Positions 17,750 to 27,153 are shown, counted from the stretch's first letter. The stretch is DNA of 64,000 bases from Dinoroseobacter sp965279125 (GCA_965279125.1 CBDIHL010000023.1:24812-88811), one strand, 5' to 3'. The notes: a model not told the origin generated them from the sequence alone. Made by a program: numbers and translations.

Positions 17750-19795
17750 TTACAGCGTTCGCACCAGTCTTAAAGCGTCATAAATCGCCGCATGGGTGTT
17801 GCGCGCCGAGACCGCGTCGCCGATGCGGTAGAGCGCGAATGTGCCGTCGGGATTGGCCCCAGCGGGCTGTGGATGTCCCGCGATCAGTGCGTCATAGGCC
17901 ACCGCCCCAAGGTTCCGGCTGGCCGGGCGCAGATCGTGATAAAGGTCGTCATTCGGCAGAGTGCCGTAGTTGACCACCACCTGATCATAGCGCTTCTGCG
18001 CGGTGTGATCGGAGTAATCCGTGCCAATCGTCGCCGTCAGCTCGTTCCCGTCGCGCGCCACGCCCAAGAGCCGCTGTGTGACGGTGAAGGTCACGTCCTT
18101 GTCTTGCAGCGCGCGCATGTAAGGCACCAAATTCATCGCCATGATATCCGGCGCGAAGACGCGGTCCGGGGTCATCACCTCGACACTTGCGCCCGCCGAG
18201 GCGGCCACTTCTGCTGCCATCAAACCCGGATGATCCCCGCTTTCGTCATAGATCAAGACCCGCTCGGCTGGCTTCACATCGCCCGAGATCAGGTCCCAGG
18301 CGCTGATGACATGGGAGGCTTCTGCGCCGCTTTCAAACAGCTCAAGGTTCGGCAGGCCGCCCGTTGCTATGATCATCACATCCGGCGAAAGCGCCTCAAC
18401 ATCAGTCACTTCCGCCCAGGTGTTAAAGTGAAACACCACATCGCGCGCCGCACATTGCGCCATCCGCCAATCTATGATGCCCAACATCTCCCGCCGTCGC
18501 GGGTTCTGCGCAGTCAGCCGAATTTGGCCCCCCGGATCGCCTTGCGCCTCGAACACCACCACCTCATGCCCGCGCTCAGCCGCCACCCGAGCCGCCTCCA
18601 ACCCCGCAGGCCCTGCGCCGATTACGACAACCTTGCGCGGCACCTCTGCGGTCTCGATCACATGCGGCTGGCTCAGCTCGCGCCCGGTGGAGGGGTTGTG
18701 GATGCACAACGCCTCCCCCGCCTGATAAATCCGGTCCAGACAGTAGGTCGCCCCCACGCAAGGTCGGATATCATCCTCGCGCCCCTCGCGGATCTTCTGC
18801 ACAATATGCGGGTCCGCCATATGGGCGCGGGTCATGCCGACCATGTCCAGAAGTCCCGCCTGCACCGCATGGCGCGCTGTCGCCACGTCCGGAATGCGCG
18901 ACGCATGGAAGGTCGGCAGGCCCGTGGCCTTGCGCACCTCGCCCGCGAAATCCAGATGCGGCGCGCTGCGCATGCCTTGCACCGGGATCACGTCGGTCAT
19001 GGCCGGATCGGTATGGATGCGCCCCCGGATCACGTTCAGGAAGTCGATCTGGCCCGTGGCGGCGAGCCGTTTGGAGATGTCCAGGCCCTCCGCAGCCGTG
19101 ATCCCGCCCTTCTGCGCCTCGTCCGCGGTGTAGCGAAAGCCGATGATGAACTCGGCCCCGACGCGCTTGCGGATCGCCCCCAGCACATCCATCGGAAACC
19201 GCATGCGGTTTTCCAGCGTATCAGCGCCATAAGGCCCGGTCAGATCATTGGTCAGCGGGGACCAGAGCTGGTCGAGGAGGTGGCCGTAAACCTGCAACTC
19301 GATCCCATCCATGCCACCGGCTTTCATCCGCTCGGCGGCATCGGCGAAATCCTCGATGATCCGCGCGATATCCCAGTCTTCGAGCAGCTTGGGGAAGGCG
19401 CGGTGCGCCGGTTCGCGGTGCTTGGAGGACGAGACCGACGGCAACCAATCGCCCTTGTTCCAAGTTGTGCGACGGCCCAGATGGGTCAGCTGGATCATCA
19501 CCGCGCAGCCATGTTCGTGGCAGCTATCGGTCAGGCTTTGGATCCACGGCACAACCGCGTCATCATAGGCGAGCACGTTGTTGAAGACCGGGGGGCTGTC
19601 GCGCGAGACGGAGGCCGAGCCTGCGGTCATCGCCAGCGCCACACCTGCCTTGGCGCGTTCCTCATGGTAGGCGCGATACCGCTCGGTGGGCATCCCGCCT
19701 TCCGGGTAGGCAGGCTCATGCGCGGTGGTCATGATCCGGTTGCGCAAGCGTAGGTGCTTAAGCTGATAGGGCTGAAGAAGGGGGTCGCTGGACAT
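17750..19795 (-). CDS. N-methylproline demethylase-like flavoenzyme (StcD/old yellow enzyme family)
   Basis: A 681-residue fusion. An FMN TIM barrel of the old yellow enzyme family spans residues 1-340 (RNRIMTTAHEPAYPEGGMP, MIQLTHLGRRTTWNKGDW, GIELQVYGHLLDQLWSP). An iron-sulphur segment follows with Cys in CVGATYC and ALCIHNP. The C-terminal half is a dinucleotide-binding oxidoreductase (VVIGAGPAGLEAARVA). As I recall them, rhizobial StcD proteins that demethylate N-methylproline to proline have this order and the same CVGxxYC variant. Product proline would feed the nearby PutA. The start at 19795 fits the family; the longer frame does not. Confidence 0.85.
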   Translation of the reverse strand: MSSDPLLQPYQLKHLRLRNRIMTTAHEPAYPEGGMPTERYRAYHEERAKAGVALAMTAGSASVSRDSPPVFNNVLAYDDAVVPWIQSLTDSCHEHGCAVMIQLTHLGRRTTWNKGDWLPSVSSSKHREPAHRAFPKLLEDWDIARIIEDFADAAERMKAGGMDGIELQVYGHLLDQLWSPLTNDLTGPYGADTLENRMRFPMDVLGAIRKRVGAEFIIGFRYTADEAQKGGITAAEGLDISKRLAATGQIDFLNVIRGRIHTDPAMTDVIPVQGMRSAPHLDFAGEVRKATGLPTFHASRIPDVATARHAVQAGLLDMVGMTRAHMADPHIVQKIREGREDDIRPCVGATYCLDRIYQAGEALCIHNPSTGRELSQPHVIETAEVPRKVVVIGAGPAGLEAARVAAERGHEVVVFEAQGDPGGQIRLTAQNPRRREMLGIIDWRMAQCAARDVVFHFNTWAEVTDVEALSPDVMIIATGGLPNLELFESGAEASHVISAWDLISGDVKPAERVLIYDESGDHPGLMAAEVAASAGASVEVMTPDRVFAPDIMAMNLVPYMRALQDKDVTFTVTQRLLGVARDGNELTATIGTDYSDHTAQKRYDQVVVNYGTLPNDDLYHDLRPASRNLGAVAYDALIAGHPQPAGANPDGTFALYRIGDAVSARNTHAAIYDALRLVRTL

Positions 19796-19917
19796 GGGGG
19801 CCTCGTCGCTCGGCAGATGGGCAATAAGAACGCCAGATGTCAGGCCGGGGCAAGAGGTGGGTGGATTTCTTGTCGGTTCGGGATATGCCGTGCCAGGCAG
19901 ATGACGCGGAGGGCCCC

Positions 19918-20544
19918 ATGGACCAGACAGAGCGAGGCTCAAACGAGACGCATTCGCGCGCGCTGCGGGTCGATTTCGTCAGCGGGGCCGTGGCCCACAG
20001 GTTGCGGTTCGGCGGGGGGCGCGGGCAGGCTTTGGCCAAGGCAATGGGGCTGCGGGCGGGCAAGACGCCGAAGATCGTCGATGCAACCGCCGGGTTGGGG
20101 CGCGATGCGTTCCTTTTGGCCTCGCTCGGGGCTGAGGTGACATTGATCGAGCGGTCGGACCAAATGCACGGGCTTCTGGCCGACGGTATGGTGCGTGCGC
20201 GCGAGGAGGGGGGGCTGTTTGCCGAGATTATCGGTCAGATGACGCTGCTGCAGGGCGATGCCAAGGACATTCTGCCGGGGCTGGACGGGGAGGCGATCCT
20301 GATCGATCCGATGCATCCGCCCCGTACAAACTCCGCCTTGGTCAAGCGCGAGCTGCGCCAAGTGCGCGAGATCGTCGGCACAGATGAGGACGCTGCCGAT
20401 CTGGTGCGCGTGGCCCTCAGATGCGCGCGCCAGCGTGTGGTGCTAAAATGGCCCGCCAAGGCTGATCCGATTGCGGGGATCAAAGCGTGCTCGCATCAGA
20501 TCAAGGGGAAATCGACGCGCTATGATGTGTTTATGGTGGGGTGA
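19918..20544 (+). CDS. rsmJ: 16S rRNA m2G1516 methyltransferase-like (RsmJ)
   Basis: A 208-residue Rossmann methyltransferase. The SAM motif is IVDATAGLGRDAFLLASLGAEV, followed by LIERSDQMHGLLADG. The catalytic-loop phrase is LIDPMHPPR, and VVLKWPAKADPI and KGKSTRYDVFMV close it. RsmJ methylates G1516 of 16S rRNA. The start at 19918 (MDQTERG) gives a normal length; an earlier ATG at 19837 is in frame but would overlap the divergent promoter region. Confidence 0.85.
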   Translation: MDQTERGSNETHSRALRVDFVSGAVAHRLRFGGGRGQALAKAMGLRAGKTPKIVDATAGLGRDAFLLASLGAEVTLIERSDQMHGLLADGMVRAREEGGLFAEIIGQMTLLQGDAKDILPGLDGEAILIDPMHPPRTNSALVKRELRQVREIVGTDEDAADLVRVALRCARQRVVLKWPAKADPIAGIKACSHQIKGKSTRYDVFMVG

Positions 20545-20750
20545 GGAAGACAAGGCGGCAAAGCTTATTGAATTGCGCTGGATGCATTGCTGTAGGTCGC
20601 GGCGGCTAAGGAGCGATATGGTGGTGCAGATACGCGCTTCGGCCCGTGCTATTTTGATATGCACCCTGCCACGGTCTTAGTCGATGTAGCACACAATCTG
20701 GGCTGATTTCATGTTTCCAGATGGCGCTCCGATCAGATAGATCCAGCCAA

Positions 20751-21058
20751 CTAGCCCAAGGTGCTGGACATGCAGACCTGACGGAAAGCGGCTTGATCCC
20801 CCACGGAGATGGGCAGTTGTGGCAGGCCTGCGCGGACCGTAGCCCGCGCCGCGCTCAAACGTTCGGTAAAGTGATCTTCAAAGGTTTTGTTGTAGATCAC
20901 GGAAAGCGCCAGCAGGTCCTCCAGTAGGGGGAGGCAGTTGCCTGCCTCGAGCCGCCCGACATAGCCTCGGCCACGGTTCATAAGGGTGCGCAGTCCGCTT
21001 GTGTCAGACCCGCGATTTTGCGGGTGAGACACAGGTCATGCGCAAATTGAGTATGCAT
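20751..21058 (-). pseudogene. XRE-type helix-turn-helix regulator, frameshifted
   Basis: The ATG at 21058 starts MHTQFAHDLCLTRKIAGLTQADCAPL and then hits TGA near 20981. In another frame the sequence continues as MNRGRGYVGRLEAGNCLPLLEDLLALSVIYNKTFEDHF (cited as phrases), which is the second half of an XRE HTH domain. The split is inside the recognition-helix region, so the product cannot fold as a repressor. It marks the left side of the mobile region. Confidence 0.7.
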
Positions 21059-21200
21059 AAGATGTTGGTCTTAGGGACTAATACTGCTCCACGAAGCCTC
21101 GTGTAGATCGCATTTTGGAAGGCACATTGCCCCCAGTTTGTCTTTCGTCTCGCGTTGCGCGCAGTCAGTTACCAAGGCCGGGTTCTCCGCTATGCCTTCG

Positions 21201-21223
21201 CCGGAAGGGTGAAACCCTTCCGG
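21201..21223. repeat. Perfect 10-base inverted repeat
   Basis: ccggaagggt (21201-21210) and acccttccgg (21214-21223) are perfect arms around gaa. No T run follows on either strand. It lies in the 370-base stretch 21059-21427, in which I see no gene. The other structure there is the terminator at 21391-21422. Confidence 0.6.
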
Positions 21224-21390
21224 GGCTGCGGAAACCGACGCTGGTAGTTATCTGCGCGACCTGCCCAATCGGTCATGCTCAAGACAGAATACCGCGTTGA
21301 GACCCGCAAATGCTAGTCACCACCAAGGGCTGGGCGGAGGGCATTGGGGCCGTAGGTCGAGGTCCGAAAGCCTCGATCGTGGCCTGTTCG

Positions 21391-21422
21391 CCAAAAAACC
21401 GCCCAACCAAAGGTTGGGCGGT
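21391..21422 (-). terminator. Intrinsic terminator of the DUF3768 gene
   Basis: On the minus strand an 11-base perfect stem (21412-21422 with 21398-21408, loop aaa/ttt) is followed by six T (aaaaaa at 21393-21398 on plus). It starts six bases past the DUF3768 stop codon. The strong stem and U run make this a confident call. Confidence 0.88.
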
Positions 21423-21427
21423 GCAGC

Positions 21428-21961
21428 TCAATACTCGCTTGAGAGCATGATGGTGAGAACGCGGTGGGTGACACCTGCATTGGCCGGGTTGGGAGAGCCG
21501 GCGGTTTTTGTCAGATCATAGCAGTCGATTTTCCAGTAGATCGTCTCGCCGTCGTGCTTGAACATCCCAAAGTCGTGCTCTCCCCATGGATCGCTCTCAG
21601 GCGAGAAGTCGTCAAACGTCCGAACGGTCTCGATGATCCGCCTTTCGTTAGCTAGGCCCAAGGCTTGGATGCCCTGCGTGATCAAGAGCGTCCCAGTCCC
21701 AACCCCATGCTCGCGGAACCGATCATTCAACTCACGCACTCGTTTGGCGGGAAGCGCTCCATTGACAGCGTGCCACTCCAAAGTGGTCTTGGCTTCGCAG
21801 ACAAGGCAGAGGGCGGTGCTGAACATGTCTTCCAGCTCCCATAGCCCGGATTGGTGGTTCCAACACAACCGTGCAGGCTTGACCACAAGCTCTGAGCCGC
21901 AGGTATTGCATGCTGGCGCGCGGCACTGGTTTTCGCTGTCATCTTCCAAAAGATCATTCAT
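21428..21961 (-). CDS. DUF3768 domain protein
   Basis: A 177-residue protein. The N-terminal part has a two-Cys zinc-like pair (CNTCGSEL ... CLVCEAKT). The rest is the DUF3768 core: RVRELNDRFREHGVGTG, TQGIQALGLANERRIIETVRTFDDFSPESDPWGEHDFG (by its ends), WKIDCYDLT, GSPNPANAGVTHRVLTIMLSSEY. DUF3768 proteins are frequent on rhodobacterial plasmids and islands; their role is unknown. I chose the ATG at 21961 because it follows a GGAG. Confidence 0.85.
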   Translation of the reverse strand: MNDLLEDDSENQCRAPACNTCGSELVVKPARLCWNHQSGLWELEDMFSTALCLVCEAKTTLEWHAVNGALPAKRVRELNDRFREHGVGTGTLLITQGIQALGLANERRIIETVRTFDDFSPESDPWGEHDFGMFKHDGETIYWKIDCYDLTKTAGSPNPANAGVTHRVLTIMLSSEY

Positions 21962-22137
21962 GGCGTCTCCTTCCGTTGAGGTGGGCGCCGGACCCGTTGT
22001 CCGACGCACCCCGCGAAAGGCGACGCATCTGAGATTATTCTACGCGGGTTAGGGTGCTCCGCACGTCACCCCCGTGCTCGTGCCGCGCATCTTGCTGACA
22101 TCGTGCAGGTTCGCTGGTGGCGCGGCATCCTTGGCCA

Positions 22138-23301
22138 ATGCTCACCACACCTCACGACCTCACAACGCTTGGTATGGCCTATGCGCGCTATGGCTCGTAC
22201 CCAGTGGCGCAGGGTTTGCCCGACCGATTGTTGCATCTGTTTATCCTCGGGCAGACCGGGACCGGCAAATCCACGCTTCTGAGGAACCTTATCGCTCAAG
22301 ACGTGGCACGGGGCAGGGGCGTGATGTTGATCGATCCGCATGGTGATCTTGCGGCGGACCTAGACGCCACGCTGCCAAGGGACATCCACTATTGGGACCC
22401 GGCTGATCCAAGCTGCCGCCTTGGATACAACCCGCTCGTCCAAGCCGGACCCGCACTGAGGCCCTTAATCTGTGCTGGGTTGATTGATGCGCTCAAGAAG
22501 CAATGGGCTGATGCATGGGGCGCGCGCATGGAACACCTTCTGCGCTATGCGATCCTGGCTCTGCTTGAATCACCTGATCCTGATCTCCGAGACATCATGC
22601 GGCTCTATCTGGAGAAGCCGTTCCGCGCTGAAGTTTTGTCGCGCGTGACTGACCCTCAGGTGCTCAGCTTCTGGCGCGATGAGTTTATGGCCATGAACTA
22701 CACCAACGCCATTGATGGCGTGGCACCGATTGCCAACAAGTTGGGGGCCTTCCTTGCGCACCCCTTGGTGCGGCGCGCGGTCTGTGAGCCAGAGGAGCCT
22801 TTGCGTCTGCGCAGGATCATGGATCAAGGCGAGGTCTTGGTGCTCAACCTCAGCAAAGGGCGGCTTGGCAATGACAACGCCAAGATACTCGGGGGATTGA
22901 TGCCCGCAAGCGTTCTGCATGCCGGGTTCTCGCGGCAGGTGCTTGAGGCCCAAACCCGACGCCCGTTCATGCTCTATGTGGACGAGTTCCACAGCTTCAC
23001 GACTGAGGCCTTCGCGGATCTGCTCTCAGAGATCCGCAAATACGGGATCGCGGTCACCTTGGAACAACAATACCTTGGCCAAAGCGAGGACGCGGTTTTT
23101 GACGCAATCATGGGCAATGTTGGCTCACTGATCGCGTTCCGCATAGGTCCCCTCGATACAGCGCTTCTGGGCCGTCAGCTGCCTGAGGTTGATCCGCGAG
23201 ATTTGATCTACCAGCAGAACTATCGGGCTTATGCGCAGTTATTGATCAATGGCACGCCGCGCAGACCCTTTACGCTCGAGACCCTGCCACCAAGCGCCTG
23301 A
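22138..23301 (+). CDS. TraD/VirD4-like P-loop ATPase (type IV coupling protein relative)
   Basis: A 387-residue cytosolic P-loop ATPase. Walker A is ILGQTGTGKSTLLRNL near residue 35, with the strand VMLIDPHGD after it. Walker B is PFMLYVDEFHSF near residue 280, and the conserved Q in AVTLEQQYLGQSED follows. The order matches the TraD/VirD4/HerA group that pumps DNA. The N-terminal membrane segments of true coupling proteins are missing, and no relaxase or mating-pore gene is nearby. It may process or segregate island DNA, but this is not shown. In-frame start codons exist at 22117 and 22138. Confidence 0.8.
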   Translation: MLTTPHDLTTLGMAYARYGSYPVAQGLPDRLLHLFILGQTGTGKSTLLRNLIAQDVARGRGVMLIDPHGDLAADLDATLPRDIHYWDPADPSCRLGYNPLVQAGPALRPLICAGLIDALKKQWADAWGARMEHLLRYAILALLESPDPDLRDIMRLYLEKPFRAEVLSRVTDPQVLSFWRDEFMAMNYTNAIDGVAPIANKLGAFLAHPLVRRAVCEPEEPLRLRRIMDQGEVLVLNLSKGRLGNDNAKILGGLMPASVLHAGFSRQVLEAQTRRPFMLYVDEFHSFTTEAFADLLSEIRKYGIAVTLEQQYLGQSEDAVFDAIMGNVGSLIAFRIGPLDTALLGRQLPEVDPRDLIYQQNYRAYAQLLINGTPRRPFTLETLPPSA

Positions 23302-23354
23302 GAACAGGCAGGGGTCAGCGTGTGACCGTCGGTCAGCCAGACTAAACTGGCGTT

Positions 23355-23501
23355 ATGATGGATGACCAAAAGCTCGAAGAATACCTGCTAATCTGTTTTG
23401 CAACGCATGATGCGCTCCGGGCGCAGGGCAAATGGCCGTGGCCGGATTCGACAGATGAGGACAATTTGGTAGAGTCTGAGGACACCCCAAAATTAACATG
23501 A
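23355..23501 (+). CDS. Small 48-residue ORF coupled to the serine recombinase
   Basis: A short frame that starts MMDDQKLEEYL and ends SEDTPKLT. It contains a distinctive KWPWPDSTDEDNLVESED segment, is acidic, and has no membrane part. The stop overlaps the recombinase ATG as ATGA, so the two are translationally coupled. As I recall, similar short ORFs stand before serine recombinases in other rhodobacteria. A role as a recombination directionality factor is possible but not shown. Confidence 0.65.
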   Translation: MMDDQKLEEYLLICFATHDALRAQGKWPWPDSTDEDNLVESEDTPKLT

Positions 23502-25033
23502 CAACCTATTATGCCTACCTGCGGGTCTCGACCGTCAAGCAGGGAGAAGGGGTCTCTTTGGAGGCCCAGCGGGACGCGATCAGCGTCTACGCAGACAAGC
23601 ACAACCTTAATATTACAAACTGGTTTGAAGAGAAGGTCACAGCTGCCAGGAAAGGACGACCTCTGTTCAACAAAATGATCACAGATCTGCGCCGGGGCCA
23701 GGCCCACGGCGTGGTTGTTCATAAGATCGACCGGTCGGCGCGCAACTTTGCCGATTGGGCAATGATCGGTGAGCTCTTGGATGAAGGCATTGATGTGCGG
23801 TTTGCCCACGAGGCGCTGGACATGCGTTCGCGCGGGGGGCGTTTGACCGCCGACATCCAAGCGGTGATCGCTGCGGACTATGTCCGGAACTTGCGAGAAG
23901 AGTGCCTGAGGGGGAGAGATGGACGGCTCAAACAGGGTCTTTTCCCGTTTGGTGCGCCGATCGGATATCTCGACCAGGGCAAGGGCAAGCCAAAGATCCC
24001 GGACCCAGAGCGGGCTCCATTTGTGCGCATGGCGTTTGAGCTCTATGCATCAGGCCAGTTCTCGATCAGGGGTTTGCAGTTAGAGCTTCGTTCGCGAGGC
24101 TTCCGGAACCGCAACGGAAAGCCCATCAGCAAGGGCTGCATTGAGAACCTATTGGCGAACCCATTCTATTGCGGCCGCATTTATCTGAAACGAACTGGAC
24201 GCACTTATGCCGGGGTTCATAAGACGCTGATCTCAGAAGCGCTGTTTGCGCGTGTGCAGTCAGCCAAAGCGGGTAAGCAGAACAAGCGTCAAACCAAGCA
24301 TAATCATACCTACAGGCGATTGATCAAATGCGGTGCCTGCGGACGCTCTTTGATTGGAGAGCTGCAAAAGGGGCAGGTCTATATGCGGTGCCACAAGCCC
24401 GGATGCCCAACGGCAACGATACGGGAGGATGTCGTCGAGGGGCATATCAAGGCGGCTCTGATCGGCGTCCAGCTCAGCGACCAGGAGTTTGCGCGACTAC
24501 AAATGCTGGCGGAAGAGAAGCTGACCCTCATCTGCGGGGCAGATCGACGGCAAGGCCTCGAGTTACGCTTGGCAAACCTAAAGGCGCGTGAAGATCGACT
24601 GACAGATGCCGTTGTTGACCAAATAATCGACCAAGAAGCCTACAAGACGCGCAAGGCCGATCTTGTCATCGAGCGCTCAGAGATCGAAGCAGACCTAAAG
24701 GAACTGTCCGCTGAGCACGATTATCGAACATCAATGCTTCAATACCTCGAACTCGCAAGAAGCCTTTATTTGCACTATGAAACCGCCGAACCGGCCGAAA
24801 GGCGCAGGATCGTCGAATACGCGTTATCGAACTGCACAATACGAGGAAAAAACTTCGATATATCAATGCAGAACTGGCTCCAAGAGCCCGAGCATGCCCT
24901 CGATGTCTTATGCGGTCCACCACACAGGGACAGAACTCGAACTTTGGAGAAGCTGAAGGCGCTATTTGTTATAGCGAAGGTAGACCGATCTTATGTCAAA
25001 GACCGGGATGATGTCAGGCTTGTGGGTACATAA
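23498..25033 (+). CDS. Large serine recombinase (site-specific integrase)
   Basis: A 511-residue serine recombinase. The N-terminal catalytic domain has YLRVSTVKQGEGVSLEAQ, with the nucleophilic Ser at residue 11, and the Arg region VHKIDRSARNFADW. A recombinase domain follows (SIRGLQLELRSRGFRNRNG). A zinc ribbon comes next, with Cys in KCGACGRSL and RCHKPGCPT. The last third is a coiled coil. Proteins of this size integrate phages and islands at specific sites. Here it probably moved the segment starting near 20.7 kb. It is the last gene before the IS elements. Confidence 0.93.
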   Translation: MTTYYAYLRVSTVKQGEGVSLEAQRDAISVYADKHNLNITNWFEEKVTAARKGRPLFNKMITDLRRGQAHGVVVHKIDRSARNFADWAMIGELLDEGIDVRFAHEALDMRSRGGRLTADIQAVIAADYVRNLREECLRGRDGRLKQGLFPFGAPIGYLDQGKGKPKIPDPERAPFVRMAFELYASGQFSIRGLQLELRSRGFRNRNGKPISKGCIENLLANPFYCGRIYLKRTGRTYAGVHKTLISEALFARVQSAKAGKQNKRQTKHNHTYRRLIKCGACGRSLIGELQKGQVYMRCHKPGCPTATIREDVVEGHIKAALIGVQLSDQEFARLQMLAEEKLTLICGADRRQGLELRLANLKAREDRLTDAVVDQIIDQEAYKTRKADLVIERSEIEADLKELSAEHDYRTSMLQYLELARSLYLHYETAEPAERRRIVEYALSNCTIRGKNFDISMQNWLQEPEHALDVLCGPPHRDRTRTLEKLKALFVIAKVDRSYVKDRDDVRLVGT

Positions 25034-25118
25034 GACGACCGGAGCTCGAAGCTTTCTACATATTTGCGCTGTATCCTAGGGCTAATCTGAACCGACTCGT
25101 AGCGCAACACGAAAGTGC

Positions 25119-25502
25119 GTGTTTAAGTATAACGCGCTGGGTCATACCCGTCAGTCATGCCCGTCGATGATGAGGTTCTGTCCCAACGCCGATGCGCGTA
25201 AGATCACCCGCGAGGAGCACGAAGAAGCGCGCCAGGTCGCCAGGGATTTGGCCAAGACCGAAGAATACGAGATCGCAATGAAGCTCAGAAAGAAGGTCGA
25301 GATGCTCTTTGCCCACCTCAACCGTATTCTGGGCCTGGGGCGGCCCCGATTGCGTGGGCCTTGTGGTGCAAACGATGAATTCCTCCTCGCCGCTATCGCC
25401 CAAAACCTCCGCAAACTAGCCAAGCACTGCCCGGCAGGGTATTGGCAAAGCCAATGCACGAGAGGGATCTTTCCTGCACCGCAGCATCCGCGAAAAGCCT
25501 AA
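25119..25502 (+). pseudogene. Partial IS1182-type transposase (C-terminal third)
   Basis: A 127-residue remnant that matches the last 120 residues of the full transposase at 25649-27082 (shared phrases CPNADARKITREEHE / CPKADARKITREEHE, RKKVEMLFAHL, GPCGANDEFLLAA). The DDE residues are missing. Most of it differs clearly from the full copy at DNA level, yet 25413-25486 is identical to 26993-27066 over 74 bases. The right IS end (cgcaacacgttgtttttccacaga) follows at about 25549-25571. The left end and the first two thirds are gone. Confidence 0.88.
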
Positions 25503-25578
25503 TCAGAAAGGTGCTCGGGATCCATTCAGCGTGCTACTTTCTGCACCCGCAACACGTTGTTTTTCCACAGAATGGCGA

Positions 25579-27153
25579 ATTTTGTTGAAAAACTCTTTCT
25601 TGATCGGATGCCCATTCGCTGATTCAATTCCCATATTGTCTGGGAGATTTGGCGATGATGGGACCAAAGCAGGAAGCGCAGGCGGCACTATTCTACGAGT
25701 TCTCGCTGGAAGATCATGTCCCACAAGATCATCTGTTGCGGTCGATTGATCGGTTCGTTGATCTGGACAGCATCCGCTCCTACCTGACTGATTTCTACAG
25801 CCACACCGGTCGCCCTTCGGTCGATCCTGAACTGCTCATCCGGATGTTACTGGTGGGGTATTGCTTTGGGATCCGGTCCGAGCACCGTCTTTGCGAAGAG
25901 GTGCATTTGAACTTGGCCTATCGCTGGTTCTGCCGTCTTGATCTGAGCGACCGCGTTCCCGACCATTCCACCTTCTCGAAGAACCGCCATGGCCGGTTCC
26001 GTGAGAGTGAGCTGTTGCGCCACTTGTTCGAGACCACGGTGGCGCGGTGCATTGAAGAAGGCCTCGTCAGCGGCCAACGCATGGCAGTTGATGCCAGCCT
26101 GATTGAGGCGGATGCCAATAAACAATTCTCTGCACCCAAAGAAGAATGGGATACCGACCGAATTGACGTGGATGCCGCACCGCGCGCTGTTCGCGAGTAT
26201 CTAGACACGCTGGATGAGGCGGCGTTTGGTGCTGCGAGCGAGGTGCAGCCCAAGTTCACGTCCTTTTCCGATCCGGCCAGCCAATGGACTGCTGCGCGCA
26301 AGGGCCCCGCATTCTTTAGCTATTCCGACAACTATCTGATCGATACAGATCATGGTGTCATCGTTGATGTTGAGGCAACACGGTCGATCCGGCAGGCCGA
26401 GGTGGGATCGACAAAGACCATGCTTACCCGTGTCAAAGACAAGTTCGACCTGCATCCGGAACGCCTGATTGCGGACACGGCCTACGGATCAGGCCCCATG
26501 CTGGACTGGCTGGTGAAGCGCAAGATCGCGCCCCACATCCCGGTTATCGACAAAGCCGGTCGCACCGATGGCACATGGTCTCGCGCTGACTTCGAATGGG
26601 ATGCTGAGAACAACCAATATATCTGCCCTGAGGGTGAAGCGCTCAAGCAATTCCGCCGGAACTATTCCGATCCAAACCGTGGCCCGACCGGCAAAGGTGT
26701 TGCCAAGTATCAAGCCCTCAAACACACATGTCAGGCATGCCCATCGAAGATGAAGTGCTGCCCAAAGGCTGATGCCCGCAAGATCACCCGCGAAGAACAT
26801 GAAGATGCCAGAGACGTCGCCCGCGCCATTAGAAAGACCAAGCAGTACAAAGTCTCATCAAAGCTCCGCAAAAAGGTCGAAATGCTCTTCGCTCACCTCA
26901 AACGTATCTTGGGCCTTGGGCGGCTCCGATTACGCGGCCCCTGCGGTGCAAATGATGAATTCCTCCTCGCCGCCACCGCCCAGAACCTCCGGAAACTAGC
27001 CAAGCACTGCCCGGCAGGGTATTGGCAAAGCCAATGCACGAGAGGGATCTTTCCTGCACCGCAGCAAACGCGAAAAGCCTGAGAAGAAAGGCGCTCGCAC
27101 CCCGTTCAAAACGCCACTTTCTGCGCTCGCAACACGTTGTTTTTCCACAGAAT
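25579..27153 (+). mobile_element. Complete IS1182-family insertion sequence
   Basis: The element holds one transposase gene between short imperfect inverted ends: left ttttgttgaaaaact near 25580-25594, right tttttccacagaa ending near 27152. As reverse complements these share TGT-x-GAAAAAC. It sits directly after the partial copy of a relative. I see no clear target duplication, so the exact borders are uncertain by several bases. Confidence 0.75.
25649..27082 (+). CDS. IS1182 family transposase
   Basis: A 477-residue DDE transposase that looks intact. The N-terminal helical domain carries RSEHRLCEEVHLNLAYRWFCRL. Catalytic Asp residues are expected in VDASLIEADANK and in ADTAYGSGPMLDWL, and the Glu near the C-terminal domain. 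A Cys-rich segment CQACPSKMKCCPKADA precedes the last domain. In-frame starts exist at 25649 and 25655; I use the outer one. Confidence 0.93.
   Translation: MAMMGPKQEAQAALFYEFSLEDHVPQDHLLRSIDRFVDLDSIRSYLTDFYSHTGRPSVDPELLIRMLLVGYCFGIRSEHRLCEEVHLNLAYRWFCRLDLSDRVPDHSTFSKNRHGRFRESELLRHLFETTVARCIEEGLVSGQRMAVDASLIEADANKQFSAPKEEWDTDRIDVDAAPRAVREYLDTLDEAAFGAASEVQPKFTSFSDPASQWTAARKGPAFFSYSDNYLIDTDHGVIVDVEATRSIRQAEVGSTKTMLTRVKDKFDLHPERLIADTAYGSGPMLDWLVKRKIAPHIPVIDKAGRTDGTWSRADFEWDAENNQYICPEGEALKQFRRNYSDPNRGPTGKGVAKYQALKHTCQACPSKMKCCPKADARKITREEHEDARDVARAIRKTKQYKVSSKLRKKVEMLFAHLKRILGLGRLRLRGPCGANDEFLLAATAQNLRKLAKHCPAGYWQSQCTRGIFPAPQQTRKA

Noticed and set aside
22138..23301. Full conjugation system
   Set aside because: Only a coupling-type ATPase is present. 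No relaxase, VirB-like or pilus gene is visible in the window.
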